Notes: a model not told the origin generated them from the letters alone. Positions 21,401 to 36,100 are shown, counted from the stretch's first letter. The stretch is DNA of 64,000 bases from Jaltomata sinuosa (GCA_003996215.1 QJPP01000002.1:2418001-2482000); one strand, 5' to 3'. Numbers and translations are program-made.

Positions 21401-23760
21401 ATCACCTATTTACCTCTCGCCAGAACCTGTAAATCAAATCCCCAATTTCTTACCTAATTAATTATGATTTATTGATAATAATATATGTAAAGACATGTAT
21501 TGTGTATTTATTGAATTAATGTAAATATTTAGTGTAAATAAATTTTATATAAAAATCATATATAGTCAACCCAACCCAATACAATACATTTCATCTTAGT
21601 AGCCACAAAAAATATTTCTCATCTTGCAATTGCTTTTAATTTCCAAAAAATAACCATGTTAACAACGAACTATTAGTTTTAAGCCTTTTCTGATAATTGA
21701 TCAACAAATATATTTAAAGTGCTTTTCTTATATACTTTTTTTCGTTTCAATTTGTTTGTCTTACTCTTATAACTAGTGAAATGATCCGCGCTTCGCGCGA
21801 TAATATTAGTCTAATATTCAAGTGTAAAGAATGTGTTAATTTTTTTTTAAATATTCAAATCTAAATAAATTAAATTTAATGCCTTAATTCATTATATTAT
21901 TTACAATGAATAAAAAAATAAAGATGAAAAGTAAATTAGAAAGCTTCAATTGAGAAATTTAGAGATTATACTCTTTACCTGAAAATGGCAAAAGACAATA
22001 TATATGTTTAACAACCTTGAGTAACTTCTCTATTTTTGTAGGTATATTTAATTTTAGTGCAACAAAAGGCTCTCTTTTTTTCTCTTTTGTTACTTTTATA
22101 TTTTTACTTTTTGTTTATGAATATAATAAAAAGGAAAAATAAAATTATGTGATCATGCACATCGACAATGCAATTTGAATCTTATGCAATTTTTTATTTC
22201 CTTTTTCATTTCCTTTTTCATTTCAATATTTTCCTCTCTTTCTTCACCTTTTTTTTGTTACCCATTAATTACCTTTCTCGTTTCTGCAAATTTACAGCCC
22301 TCCACTGGATCCTATCAAAATTTTTTATCTTTTTATTTCAATTTTTTTATTATAAAAAACTCTCTACAAACTCTCATTCTTTTCTATGACATATATTCTC
22401 ATATTATTTCAATATTTCATCACTCTCATTTATAATTTAGTATGAAGGATTACCTTGAACGTCTAAAAGATTATACAAATAGGAATACCTTTTTTATGTA
22501 AATTCTATTAATTAATTTTTCATTAATGGTTAAATTATATGACAAATATACACTTATAAAAAATAATTAAGGTCCTCTTTCCCTGTAAAATAAAAAATTC
22601 TCACATTGACATAAAGATAGGATACAACAAACCAAATTCAAATATGGCAACATATGAATTTTGGTAGACATGCCTGAACAGTAAATAAATCCATATGAAT
22701 ACACCTTAAATAAAAAAATATAGAGCGATTACAATCTTATTAGGTACAATTTTAAAAAAAACTAAACTACATATAAACGTCTAAAAAAATTTATATTTTT
22801 ACAAATTATTCACCATAAAAAATAATAATATACATGAACGAATAAGAATTCAAAATTATCTGGCACTTTTTGATATCACAATGGCAGAATTTTTTTGTTT
22901 GGTTTAAGGACAAAACCTTTAGAGGAAACTCATATATAAACACTAATTAAAAGTAAATGTTAGGAAGCTAAAAAGATGTCAGTTACATTAGCCACGTACA
23001 ATTCAAGAATTAAGGCTTTTAATTGTTCATAATTAATTATTTTTATTAATTGTTGCAACATTTCATTTGTCTTTAGAAGAAAAAAATTAAGCACATTAAA
23101 TTAAGAAAGTTAAAAAGTGAGTTCTGAGTGTTTTTACACAACATATAATTGAGAAAAAGTCCAAAAAAAAGGAGAAAAAAGATAAATAGAATCCTTGGCC
23201 AAAGAGATGTGCCACATCACTTCTCTAAAACCTAGCTTTATATTATACTATATAGATTTATTTGCCTTACTCTTACTTTTCAACTAGTCCGATTCAAAAA
23301 TAATATATTTTTTTATAACTTTTTAATTCTAGCTTTTCATATAACATGTTTAAGACTACAAGATTATATATTTTTAGTTTAAGATCACAAAATTCAAAAG
23401 TTTTTTTTATTTTCTTAAACTGCGTATCAAATAAGTAAATTAAAACGCGGGGAGCATAATTCCTAATAAATCATTTATATATGGATGTACAAAGTTATGC
23501 TCATCTTTAAATATAGCAAACAAGACAAGCTGCTATTTTGACAGTATTTATAGCAACAAAATTTATTTATTTTAAATAATAATTCTATTAAGTATTCAAT
23601 TTTCATAAATTTGAAGGACTAATACCACATATTTTAATTAATTAAAGATTTAATGTGCTCAATCGAATAATATAAAGGCTAAAATTGAAATAACACAATA
23701 ACACAAAGACTAAAATTGCAATTTACCTGGAAAAAATCCACAAATATTGCTTGTGAAACA
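21401..23760. other. AT-rich intergenic, mostly repeats
   Basis: Contains a Helitron-like terminus (21773), a decayed Stowaway-like stretch (about 23275-23460, ending AAAACGCGGGGAGCA), and a piece (about 23165-23270) resembling 60-160 of this window ('TGCCACATCAC' ... 'CCTAGCTTT'). Small open frames at 22168-22435 are T-rich and not gene-like. Confidence 0.5.
21773..21805 (-). mobile_element. Helitron-like 3' terminus
   Basis: On minus: TCGCGCGAAGCGCGG hairpin, 9 bases, then CTAG followed by T. Helitrons end in a GC hairpin about 10 bases before CTRR and insert between A and T. The element would extend to higher coordinates; its 5' TC end was not located. Confidence 0.45.
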
Positions 23761-23765
23761 CTTGG

Positions 23766-23996
23766 TGAGCGTTTGACCATGAATTTTTTTTACTTTTTTT
23801 TTGAGTTGAATTTCGAAAATAGTGTTTGACCATAAAAATTTAAAAAATTTCGGAATTAAGTTGAATTCCGGAATTTGAAAAACAAGAAAAAGTTATTTTC
23901 ACTCCACTTCTCTCACAAAAAGTCAAAAACAACTCCAATTTATATTAACGGCCAAACGCAACTCCAACTCAAATTTGGTTTTCATGGCCAAACAGG
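23766..23996. mobile_element. MITE with GGCC(T)GTTTGGCCATGAA-type termini
   Basis: Inverted ends GCGTTTGACCATGAATTT (left) and GGCCTGTTTGGCCATGAAAA (right, read in reverse) bracket a 230-bp AT-rich body. It sits only about 150 bp upstream of the CTF18 start codon. No target duplication is clear. Confidence 0.55.
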
Positions 23997-24052
23997 CCTT
24001 GAAAATAGAACTCAATGTTTGCAGAAGGGTAATTATGGTAATTCACATTCCC

Positions 24053-24087
24053 TTCCCGCCCCTTTCACCTTCCCATTTCCCGCCAAA
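24053..24087 (+). promoter_or_regulatory. two E2F-type sites upstream of CTF18
   Basis: TTCCCGCC at 24053-24060 and TTTCCCGCCAAA at 24076-24087 lie 57-91 bp before the ATG. The second fits the plant E2F consensus TTTSSCGC and its palindromic form. S-phase genes of the replication machinery commonly carry such sites, so cell-cycle control by E2F/DP is likely but inferred. Confidence 0.7.
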
Positions 24088-24143
24088 AATATAGCAAAGA
24101 ACATTTTTTTAGAGAGAGAAGAAAAAAAAAAATCCCACAAGCA

Positions 24144-27100
24144 ATGGATATGGAGTTTCCAGATGCAGCAGAGCTCGAATGGCTCGAAGCCAACGCCACT
24201 TACCCCGACGACGACAACAACGACTACGATGAACTCGAATTCGAAGACGATTTTGTTCAACAACCCGGATCCGACCCAATTACATCCCAACCCGACCCGA
24301 AACCCTCACTACCGAACAGTAGTAGGAAACGGTTCCTGCCTGACGATCCGGAGTCATTATCGGATGTAGTAGTCATCAATGAAGAGAAGAAGAGGAGTAG
24401 AGTTGAGGATAATGATGATGAGGATTGGCTTAGGTATTCGCCTCCGAAGCAACCTGAGGAGGAACCTATGGTGGTCGAACAGGAACAGGAAGAGAAGATT
24501 TTGGCGAAGTATGCTATGGAGATTGATGGAGATTGTGTACCAGTGACCGGTTTGGATGGTGGTGAGAGAGTTTATGCTAAGATATGTAGAGTTGAAAATG
24601 AAAGGGTTAAGAAGCTAGAGGTTAAGGGATATTCTACTGGTGAGTTCAATTTTCTATTGTTATTATATGTAAATGTGGTATTTTTCTTTATATCATGTCA
24701 AAATATGATAAGTCAATGAATTAGATGCACCTTTAGTATGTCTGATGAGCTATTCACTTTGTGTCGTGATTGTTGGATGTTCGAGTCTTAGTACACTCGT
24801 GACCGGTTTGGATGGTGAGAGGGGTTTATGCTAAGATATGTAGAGTTGAAAATGAAAGGGTTAAGAAACTAGAGGTTAAGGGATATTCTACTGGTGAGTT
24901 CAATTTCTACTTGTTATATGTAAATGTGGCATTTTTTCTTTATACCATGTCAAAATATGCTAAGTCAATGGATTAGATGCCCCTATCCGATCAATAATTT
25001 AGTATGTCTGATGAGCTGTTCACTTTGTGTCGTGATTGTTGGATGTCGGGGCTCTTAGTATACCCGTGACTGGTTTGGATTGTGAGAGAGTTTATGCTAA
25101 GATATGCAGAGTTGAAAATGAAAGGGTTAAGAAGCTAGAGGTTAAGGGATATTCTACTGGTGAGTTCAAAAAATATTGTTATTATATGTAAATGTGGTAT
25201 TTTTCTTTATATCATGTCAAAATATGATAAGTCAATGGATTAGATGCACCTATCCGATCAATAATTTAGCATGTGTGATGAGCTATTCACTTTGTGTGGT
25301 GAACACGAGATTGTTGGATGTCCGTGTCTTAGTATAATGATTAAAGAAGCATAGATTTTGGGTTGAAGTTTCTTCTGTAGGTTTTTGAGGGGTAGGCAAA
25401 GAGAGCTGCCAACACAAAATAATGTGCGGATAAGTGAATTTGATTATGGCCAGAATTTTTATGAAAAGGAAAGGGATTTGAAGTGTGTTAAGAGTCCCAT
25501 ATTAGTGGCCTGCTTATATTGACTTGAGCAATCCTCCCTCACGAGTTAGCTTTTGAGGTTGAGTTAGGCCCAATTGGCATATCTTTATATGGTATCATAA
25601 CCAGGTCCATCCTTGTTTATGCTCCATGTCCACGTTCTAGTTGGTCTTAGGCGTGAAGGGGGTATTTGAGTGGGTTAGAGTCCCACAAGATTGGGGAATG
25701 GACTAGTGGTCTACTTATATGGACTTGGACAATCCCCCGAGTTAGCTTTAGGGTTGAGGTAGGCCCAAGTACCATATCTTTAGAAAGTACAAATCGATGG
25801 ATTTTCATTCACATACACCCTTTTGTGCTTATTCTTTAAGTAGTCGGTTGTATTAGTCTACTTTAATCATGAGATCTGTGGTCATAGTGGATTAAGCACA
25901 ATCTATATGTTTTGTAAATACTCAAATTAAGGGGTTGCTGTATGTTTCATTAAGTAGTCGGTTGTATTAGTCTACTTTAACCATGAGATCTCTGGTCATA
26001 GTGGATTAAGCACAATCTATATGTTTTGAATCATCATTTACGGATAGAGGCAGAGACACGAATAATATGGGAGTGATGCACACTGGAGAGAGAGAGAGAT
26101 AGGCAGCAGAGGTAGAAGATTCCTTACTACCTATATAGATGATCTTGAATTACATTGCATGAAAACAAATAACAGTCGTCTTGATAATCAGGCATAAAGG
26201 AAATCTCATATGATCTGGTTTGGAGTAGATCAAGCATTCCAGTACCTACTGTTAAAGCTTATGAATGTGAAAGTACTACTCCAAATCATCTTTGTCCTCT
26301 GCATAATAAGCTATCCTTTACATTTTGTTGACATGATATGTGCTGTTTTTCTATCTTTTGTTTACTCGTATCTCCAAATTTATCGCTTAATATCTAAGCG
26401 AGTGCAGATGTTATGCAGGTCTTATTCAGGAACCTGTCAGGGTCCTAATGCAAAGAGTGGAACACGACCAATTCACAAAGGTGCGGTTTCTATTAGACCA
26501 TCCATGCTCCACTATCATTCTATCAATCAATCATTTAATCAATCTATCAACTATGCCTCAATTCATTCTCCAATATGAAGCTAAATTTACTCTGAATGAT
26601 CCTGTCGAATTGAAACAGAATAAAGATGAGAGGAGAATAATTTGAAATTCTCTTTGACATTTACAGATTCCTCTGAGGTCCATGATTAGAGAATAATGAA
26701 TTCATACTTATCAATGGAATAAGTAATAACAAGTATTATGAAATGGAAAAGGAACACGATCAGTTCACAAGAGTCGAGTTATTGAATAAGGTTTCCCGAA
26801 ACTCTAAAAATATCACAACAGTTCTGAATAGTCTTGCATTTTAAAATGGGGGAAAACAATTTCCAACTATAAACTCCTTTAAGTAGCTGAAAAGGAGGTA
26901 TTTGTCCTATCTTGTCAATTATAGTTCTTTTTAAAGTCATGCATTATTTTCCTTCTTTCTTTCGTTCTCCTTGGACTATTTTGTTTTCTGTTCTTTCTTT
27001 CTGCCCATCGAATTTGAGAGTTAGTGTACTAAATATACTAATAGCACTTCCTCATTTCATCTTGACTTGGATTTTGAAGAAAATATCTTAGTTCCCCATG

Positions 27101-30100
27101 CTCCTTTTTCTTAATAGGAGGGATAATATCTTTGTCGGTTCACTGGTTGTCTCTGTACCTCATTTCCCCTCCCTATTTTTCGTTTGGATGAATTGGAGAT
27201 TTTGTGAAATGAAGCATTAACCTTGTAGCTAAAGTTTCCAACAATGTTTTACGTGTTTTTTATATATAAGATCTTTGTTCCTCCTTGAACGCTTTCCTCC
27301 TTTGTCTTGAAGGCCCTGGAAACTAGTTCTGAAGATCTAACTGAAGCAAATCTTCCAATGGGAACTGTGGTGAACGAGCAACTTTGGGTGGATAAATATG
27401 CTCCTAGTTCGTTTACGGAGCTTCTCAGTGATGAGCAAACAAATCGTCAGGTACTGCATATGTTAGCAATTTATTTAATCTATAATGGTTTCTGTTTAGT
27501 ATATTTCATTTAAAAATTTGAGGTATTTTCACCTATCAAATCTTTTTTATGTGTTTTCTTAGAGGTATTCTGATTTTAGGTCTTGACTTTCTGGTCACTC
27601 TCCTGTAGGTACTAATGTGGTTGAAGCAGTGGGATTCCTGTGTTTTTGGGGTTGAAATTAAGAGTACTACAGATGACGTCTTGTTTTCTCTGAAACGGCA
27701 TTCGTTGGCTGTCCAGCATCCAAGACGTTCTTCCAGGAATTCTTTTGGAAATAGCAGAGAACCCAGAATAGACTATGAGAAAGCTCAAAATGATTTGCAT
27801 CCAGAGAACAGTGATTCAGACAGAATTAAGGACCCTTGGGACAAGAAGCACAGAAAAGGTGGTCCTCCAGAGCAAAAGGTCAGTCAAAATGGCCCTTTTC
27901 CCACTTTGTTTCGTTAGTGCTCGAACCCCTAACCTTGTAGTTGGAGGTGGATGACCCTTACTAGGTTATCCCTCCCTTGTCAATCTTGTAGTTTATATGG
28001 AAGGACTTCTTAATGCAGTCCTACATTTGTGGTCCAGATGGATCTCTCATTATGCACTTTCATCATTTTGCATCTCTGGTCATATCCCTATTATCTGAAG
28101 TTAGCTGCTATTCTCCCCTATCCTCTATAGTACATATTGCATATATGGAAATAATGTAAGTTTCATACTTATCACCTGCTTGTCCTCTGTATTTTAGTTC
28201 CTTGATTCTTTCTCATTTTTATTCTAATTTTACTAAATTGTGAGAACCCAATTGCTTGCAGATTCTTTTGCTTTGCGGTCCTCCTGGGCTTGGGAAAACA
28301 ACACTTGCACATGTTGCTGCTCAGCATTGTGGGTATCGAGTGGTTGAGGTCTTGTAACCCACTCATTCTAAACAGTCCCATTTAGTTGTTCATTTAAACT
28401 TTTATCTCCTTTTTATCTTATTATCACAATCATTGTCAAAGAGATCCGGTGAGAGATTGTTAGCACATTGATGAATTATTTTGTTACCATGAAGAATCTG
28501 AAAATGTTATTTAACATTTTTAACTTATTCTACTCTTTAGTATGTGCTAGAATAGCAAGTGTAGTTGACTCCAAGTCCACACTTAAATTTTACATATATC
28601 TAAATCTCTGGATGCTAGTGGTTTATGTCTCTTATTTTGAATTAAAATTTTTCCGTGAATTGTATATTCTTTGAAATCAGTCAGATGAAAAAAACACATG
28701 TGGAATTCAACTCGACTTACATATTAGAAGCCTGAAATCGTCAGACACCCTGCCCTGTGCCTACATTCTAGTGTATGCTTGACTTCTCTCAAGTTTCATG
28801 GATAAGTTGATGGCAAAACTTGATTTCCCTGCTGAATATGAGCTACACAAACTCAAAATGCCTTCATACCTGCCTCCAACCTTGAATATCCTCCGAATCA
28901 AATTAATATGGAGTAATAGGTGTCTGTTTATCTGTTGATTGAAATGCTTCCTTTGCAGATTAATGCAAGTGATGATCGATCATCCGCCAGTATTGAAGCT
29001 AAAATACATGATGTGGTTCAAATGAACTCTGTAAATGCTGATTCAAAGCCCAAATGTTTGGTCAGTTTTTAGTTCTAATTTTTGGTTTTACATCTTCCTC
29101 TGATGATTCAAAGCCCAAATTTTTTGAGTTGTGATTTTCGGTTTCAAATCTTTCTCAGCGGAATCTACATTTTTTTTTTCTGAACCATGGAAATCTTTTG
29201 CTGTTCTAGGTTATTGATGAAATAGATGGGGCTCTAAATGATGGAAAGGGAGCTGTCGAGGTCATCCTTAAATTGGTAATATACGTATTTGCTTTTGATT
29301 TGTTTCACCCTGGTAATTTTAGTAATCCCAGTAGGACTAGTAATAAATTATAGCTGTAGGAAAGCTTTATGTGAATCTTTTGTATTGCTTCAGTAATATT
29401 GCTCCTGAAGAGTCATTTGAGCTATTTTCAGCACCTTGAACCCCTCTTGCTTGTCTCATATTCAAACTTAGAAGTAAAAAGAAATTAAGATTTGTTAAGA
29501 ATTTTAATTTGGACATTCATAGATTGATTTTAAGGTCTTATGTACCTCCTGCTGATTAATTTTCAGTGGAGTGTATTATTTTGCTATCTTTCTATTCTAC
29601 AGCTTGCATGATACATATATGATCAACTTTATAAATCAACTTAGTCACTCCAAAAGTGGGAGTCGCGCCATCCTTTTTCTATCCCTAGCTTTATTAGTTC
29701 ATGCCGCTTATGACTCGCAAACCCTTAAAAGACCTTGGGAGAAACTTGTACTTGGTACTTGCTTACCGCAGTAAGTTGGTCTGCAGGAACTTGATAGAAA
29801 GATAATATTAGTAATATCGAGTACTCTGTGGCACCATATGTTTTTCATAGTAATTATGAAGTGAATTTCAACCTTTGGTTGGACCTCTTTTTTTGACAGT
29901 ATGTATGTTTCTGATAGAATTAACAATGTGCTATGTCAATGCAGGTTTCTGCTGAAAGAAAATTGCGTGCAGGCAAAGAAAATGAATCTGAGGGAGGAAA
30001 TGTTGGGCAGAAGTCATCGAAAAAGAGGCATCAAAAAGCATCTTTGCTAAGACCTGTAAGAGTGAATTTGTCTAAAAATGTTCATGTATATGTAACTTGG

Positions 30101-33100
30101 CTGTATTCATGGCATTCACAAATCTCAACTTGTGTGTTTCATTTGCAGGTTATTTGCATTTGTAATGACCTTTATGCTCCTGCCTTGAGGCCTTTGCGTC
30201 AGGTAGCAAAGTAAGTATTGCTCAAATTTTGCAAGACATCAGATTGAAGTACATAGATTAGCATCTAGAGATCTAAATAATAGGTCCATGAAGAAAGCCG
30301 TAGACTCAACAATCACTTTTATATGACATTGCTGGTTTCACATGGATTCTATAGAACTTGATTTTGAGTTTGTTAGGGTTTCTATTGCTATGCACTCTCG
30401 TGCCTACCTTCAGTTGTCCTATTCTACTTCTATGTAGGGGTAGAAGTCAGTCGGTTCGGTTTTTGTTCACTTAAGTTGGTTCAAGTATTTACTCTTCTCT
30501 CCAATAACTTACACATTTCTTTTTTCATATCTGCATCCTAACTTTTGGTACAGGTTGTGTGAGGCTAACTCGAGTTCCTTTAATAGTCTGCTTAGCTCCT
30601 CTATTTGTTCTCTTACACTATTCAAAAGCTTTCTGTCTTCTGTTGATAATAACTTACTGCACCACTCCTGTTTTGATTTAATAGCTCATTTCTCCTTCTC
30701 ATTCCACCACCATGATTCTTGTGGTTGAGGCCATAGGTTTCTAGACATGCTTCTTGATCAAAAGGTTTCTAGACATGCTTAGAGCTTCTCTTGTTATTTT
30801 CTTTATGCAACTCATTGTTTCCTGCCCCATGGTATCTGTCTTAGCTTGTAAGCCCCATGCAACCCCCTTAATAGCTTGTCATTAAATGCTTTTGGTTTTT
30901 ACCTTTTAATGTCCATCAATTCTTATTGCTATTTTTCTCCTTTTTCGCTTCACTCCTTTGCTTCACATTATGTCGGGCAATTAGGGGTTCTCCTGGTGTA
31001 ACTTTATAGTCTTTGTATGTGATCCTTTCACTTCTTCTGGTACTGGATGAAGTGAATTTGTGTATGATCCAGATTCCTTTTTTAGTCAAATGTTAACCTT
31101 ATCTGTTGGACACTTTCACATATTACCTATATTATATCTAATTACATAACTAACAAAGGACTTATTTATGTGGTTGGAATTGCAGGGTTCATATATTTGT
31201 CCAACCAACTGTAAGTCGTGTTGTTAACAGGTACTTACTACTAAATTATCGGATAAATCCCCTGGTATCTGTTTCCCATTTTTTGTATGATAAACTGCTT
31301 GGTAGAGTATAAGGAAAACCTACAGGGAGACTGGATTAACATCCAAGAATAAACCATCTTTAAGATTTAAGTAATGTAATGCTCCAACCGGATTGATTGA
31401 TTTCAAATCCTTGGGAGATTTGTAACTTATAACTTACCAATGCCCTAATAATTTGCCCAAGTTGACCAGATAAAATAATTTAAATTCAATGATTGTTCGT
31501 CATACAGTCACAAAAAGGAAGGATTTTGAGTCAGATAAAATTGAGGATAATATTTGAATGTATAGACAATTTTTTTAGACAAGGTGATTGACAGAATCTG
31601 ATAAAGCATCAAACTTATTCTACCCATTCACTTTTATTTTGTGTTCTTATTTCTTGGATATGATCAAATGGGTGATTGGCATTTATTTCCATATTATAAC
31701 TCAAAAAGTATTGACACTTTCACGTTTCACGTACGCCATGAATCCTTTATGTTTTAAGAAGTATGCACATATTGGTAAGAAGCACGAATCTTGTTCCAAT
31801 TTTCAGTTGTTAGGACCTTGCTTTAATTTAGACCTATCATAGAACAATGTGTTTATTTAGCAGAACCAGTATCTTCACAAGATATTTCTAAGTCTAACAA
31901 AGCCTAATTTACTGCGTAACTGTAGGCTCAAATACATATGTAACAGAGAAAGAGTGAAGACAAGCTCCATAGCTCTTACTGCTTTAGCACAGTATACCGG
32001 TGAGTGCCGTCCCTTCGTTTTGGTTGAACACATCACCTATTAAATCTGAATTCTCTGATAAGACGTGGTATAGTCATCTGAAACTAAAATTATTTGAGAA
32101 GCAAACTTGAAATTTTTTGTAGAAGTATAGGAACTGTTTGTAAAATATTTCATTTGCTTTGTCACAAAAATCTGTTAAAAGGAGCAATGTAAGCCATGTA
32201 TCTTATGTTATAATTGATATGTATTTAGTTCAAAGCATGCAAAAGTAACATGTTCAAAGTGCTAGAACCAAACATTTAGCTTACTGATTGTCAGGGCACT
32301 TAAGCACTTTTACCTGGCTATGGGCCGGCCTTTTGAACTGCAAATATCATGTAGCTGTGGCTAGATAAAGCCCGATTGTCATTAGAACCAAATTGAAATG
32401 ATCATGCTATGCTGCAATTCCTTCGAAACAAAGTTTTTTGGAGTACCTGATGCATGATAAATTATTGCAAGTGGAGAGGCACTAAAAGGACTATTGAAAT
32501 GACGTATACACTTGTTTACTCCCGTATGCAAATACCTGCATACACTATCTTAAATTTATCTATTTGGGCTAACCTTTTTGGGGCTGTATTCAGGGATTAA
32601 ATGTATATGTTTGATGTTAATTAGTTTGAGAAAGATTAGTGGAAGAGATGGTGGTTTCTACAGGAGGTAGAATCTCTCATACTAGCAGTGTTCAGAAGTA
32701 TTGCCACTTCCTCTCTTTTTACACTTGATAAAGTGAGGAGCGAGAATATAATTTAAACCTATCAGCTAATGTGGCTTTGGTATGAAGGGTCTGAAGAAAC
32801 CAACTCCAAATCTTCTGGGAAAATGGTTATGGTGGTCTGCTTATGGGTAAGATGGATAACGGGTGGAGGAACTTAAGTCTGTCATCCTTCTTTTAGGATG
32901 GCTGCCATGTCAAGTTTTGTGGTGATCTCTGGACTGGTAATCTTTCTAAGAGATATGTTTCCTGCAGAATTTTAGTTTGTTGAGAAAAGTGCCTTGATCT
33001 GCAGTTACGTCCAACTGCAATGACGGATGCCCGTAGATGTCACTAGCAGAACAAGTAAAGATTGTAATCCACACAGATTGTGCTCGATCATACTTCAATA

Positions 33101-36100
33101 TAAGCTCCAGTTAGATGGGAGGGAACATGCAGTTTGTTTGGTAAGGACAACGAGAAGGGAGTGAGAGTCTCTTCAGTTATGTCTTTTTGCCCTTCTAAAT
33201 GGTGTAAAGGACCCTGTTTTATTTTCTATATTTTTTGGGATTCAGTGGGTTATACCACCCTTAAGAGATGATTTATTTGAGGGGAGTTGATAAAACAAAG
33301 ATTAGGAGAACCTGTGCCTCTCCATATTCTATGATAGAATTCTTAGGTGCTTTGAAAATGTGAAGGCACCAAAGGCATGCTGACACCAAATACTTAATAC
33401 ACCTTTTGATGTATGGAAGAATGTGCAGCAGCCAGCAAGGTTGAAGAGATTGCACACCTTAGTTTTTGCCATTTGTTGTCTATTCCTTCTTTACCTTTGT
33501 TACCTTGCTGTACATTTTGTATGCATCATCTTGGTTCTCTCTCTACAGGTGGTATTCTTACTTTACTGATCATATCATAAAAATAAATTGTTGTTCTTTA
33601 GGGGGAAATGATATAGATTGCAAAATCTTTTTTTGTATTAGTGACAAGTCTTCTTATTGGATCTTTATTCAACTGCTCTAGTTGCTTATGCTTATTTATC
33701 CAATGTCCTGAATTGTTCCTTCTTTTGTATGCTTTGAATTATTACATCTTGCTAAGTATCTTTTCCTGTTAATCAGCAACTTGAACTTGATTTCTGAAAT
33801 TATTTTTTCCAGACTGTGACATAAGATCGTGCCTGAACACCCTTCAGTTTCTTAACAAGAAGAAGGAGACTCTTAATGTGGTATGGCTTTATGGTTACCA
33901 TGCATTTTTTTTTTGTGGTATTAGTCCAATAGAAGAAAGAGGTTAAGAATTCGTCGAAAATCATACTATTATGATTTGTAAGATCAGTTTGCTTGCAACT
34001 ACCTTTCCATCAAGGATGAGTTTGAAAGTGCTTATCAGATAACCAAAATGCCTCTATCATCCCTGACTCACATTATGTGAACACCATGGTTATCTGCTAA
34101 CTGTCTAAGTCTGAATCTTTGTTTTTTTCAAAATCCAACCCTTCACTATCATGTGAGTTCTAAGATGAACTTCACTGTCTAAATGTTAAATGTGTTATAT
34201 AAGCTTTTCTTTTGGACATCCTTCTATTTCTGTTTGATGAGTGATACATTCTCTCTAAACTTAGTTGGAGCTCAGTTCTCAAGTTGTTGGGCGGAAGGAT
34301 GCAACAAGAAGTGCTTTTGATATTTGGAAAGAAGTGAGCAAACTGCCTAAATCTTCTAGTTCTACTTCCATCTAACTTCTAACTATATTATTTTTGTCCT
34401 TTTTTCTTCATAAACAATCCTTGACCTTCCGTCTTCTTCTTATTGTTTGATATTTGAAGATTTTGCAAAAGAGGAAAGTAAAGCAGACAAAGAAATCCTT
34501 TAATTGCTTCAGCAGTATGTCCAATGACTTTGAGACACTGCACTCTCTAATATCTCATCGGTAGGTGAAAAATTGGAATACCTTTGTTTCAAGTTCTGGA
34601 TTATCTAGCTTAATCTTTGATGATTCTTCAGTGGTGACTATGACTTAATTTTTGATGGGATTCATGAGAACATTTTGCAACTCCATTATACGGACCCTGT
34701 GATGCACAAGACAGTAAGTGCATCGAGTACCACAATTGTTTTTCCTTGTTCTTTTTATTTCATCTGATCTTCCGCGTCTAGTTTTGGCAATATCTCATAT
34801 ATGCTGATTACTTCTTGAAGGTCAAATGCGCAGATATTCTTGGTTGCTCAGATATATTTCATCAATACACCATGCGCACTCAACATTTCTCCCTTCAAGG
34901 TAAATGAAATACTACCATCTGCTTGCTTGAAACTTAATATTTTTCTAAGCTTTAGTTTATTATTTTTTTCTCTGCAGTTTACCAGTCTCCTCTTGCAATG
35001 TCTATACATGGTCTCGTAGCTCAAATTGGAAGACCAAATATTGAATGGCCTAAGTCTTTCCAAAGGTAGCGCTAGCTTTCCCTGGATACTCATCCTGAAT
35101 AATTAAAAGTGGTGACTGTTGTTTCTTCTCACCATAAACTGCAGACACCGAACAATGTCAATAGAAAAGAAGGAAATCTTACACTCATGGAAGAACAAGA
35201 TACCACCATGCATCTCTAGACATCTGTCAACTAAATCCTTCGTGGAAGATTTGATTTCTCCATTCCTACATATTCTGTCCCCATCAACACTGAAACCGGT
35301 AATTCTTGTTGAAGTATCTGTTGATTTAGTTGCATTTGGGTTTTCTTTTCCTATTTAATTACACATGAATCACTTTTGGCTTTGACTATCAGATAGTTTT
35401 GTCTAGGGTTTTATCCAATTATGCATCTTTGGGAAAGGATTTTACCCAGGATTTGTCTACTTATCATTTGTAAAGGTTGCAAGTGTATAAACCTGGTGAA
35501 TTTAAGTTCTGAAAAGATTTTCATCATAATGGGAAAGAAAATGTTTCGCTCATTAGAAATGATTTTGTGGTTACTGCCTCTTTTAGGTTACTATTCTTCT
35601 GCTTAATCTTTATTTATGCTTAGACTGGTGTTATTTTGGAAGCTAGGCCGAGTTAGTTATCCTTTGCGAGTGTGAGAACTTGGGTTCACCTATTGGTGAG
35701 AATTGGAACTGATATATTCTTCCTTTTGCAGGTAGCACTGCATTTACTCTCAGAGAAAGAAAAAACTGATTTGGCCCAGTTAGTAAATACAATGGTGTCC
35801 TATGCCACGACGTACAAGAACATTAAATCTGATCCTTCTCTATTTATGCAACACGGTGCTTCAGATGCATCAGTGCTTTCATTGGATCCCCCAATTGGGG
35901 AATTTATAAACTTCAAGGTTAGCATGGTCAACTGCACCCATAGAAGGAAATTAGACTTGAATAGTCTTTATATCCCATCATCGTAACAAACTGAAATGAA
36001 CTTAAGATTTCATCTGTTCTCTTTGTTTTGGTGCTTTTGGACAGGGTTATGATTCCTGTCATCTTGTTCTGGCATCTGCTGTGAAAGTTTTCTTGGTACA

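Noticed and set aside
22168..22435. Phe-rich hydrophobic frames resembling membrane proteins
   Set aside because: They come from T-rich, low-complexity DNA with no conserved motif.
23875..24369. 164-codon plus-strand frame across the CTF18 start
   Set aside because: It runs through the MITE and overlaps CTF18 exon 1 in another frame. Its composition mirrors the codons of the real gene.
24796..25160. Units 2 and 3 of the CTF18 repeat as real coding exons
   Set aside because: Unit 2 is out of frame, and exon 1 (24639) joins exon 2 (26419) perfectly in phase, giving a complete conserved protein without them.
29571..29774. Small open frames inside CTF18 introns (for example 29571, 31588, 33466)
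   Set aside because: They lie between well-supported exons and show no domain character.
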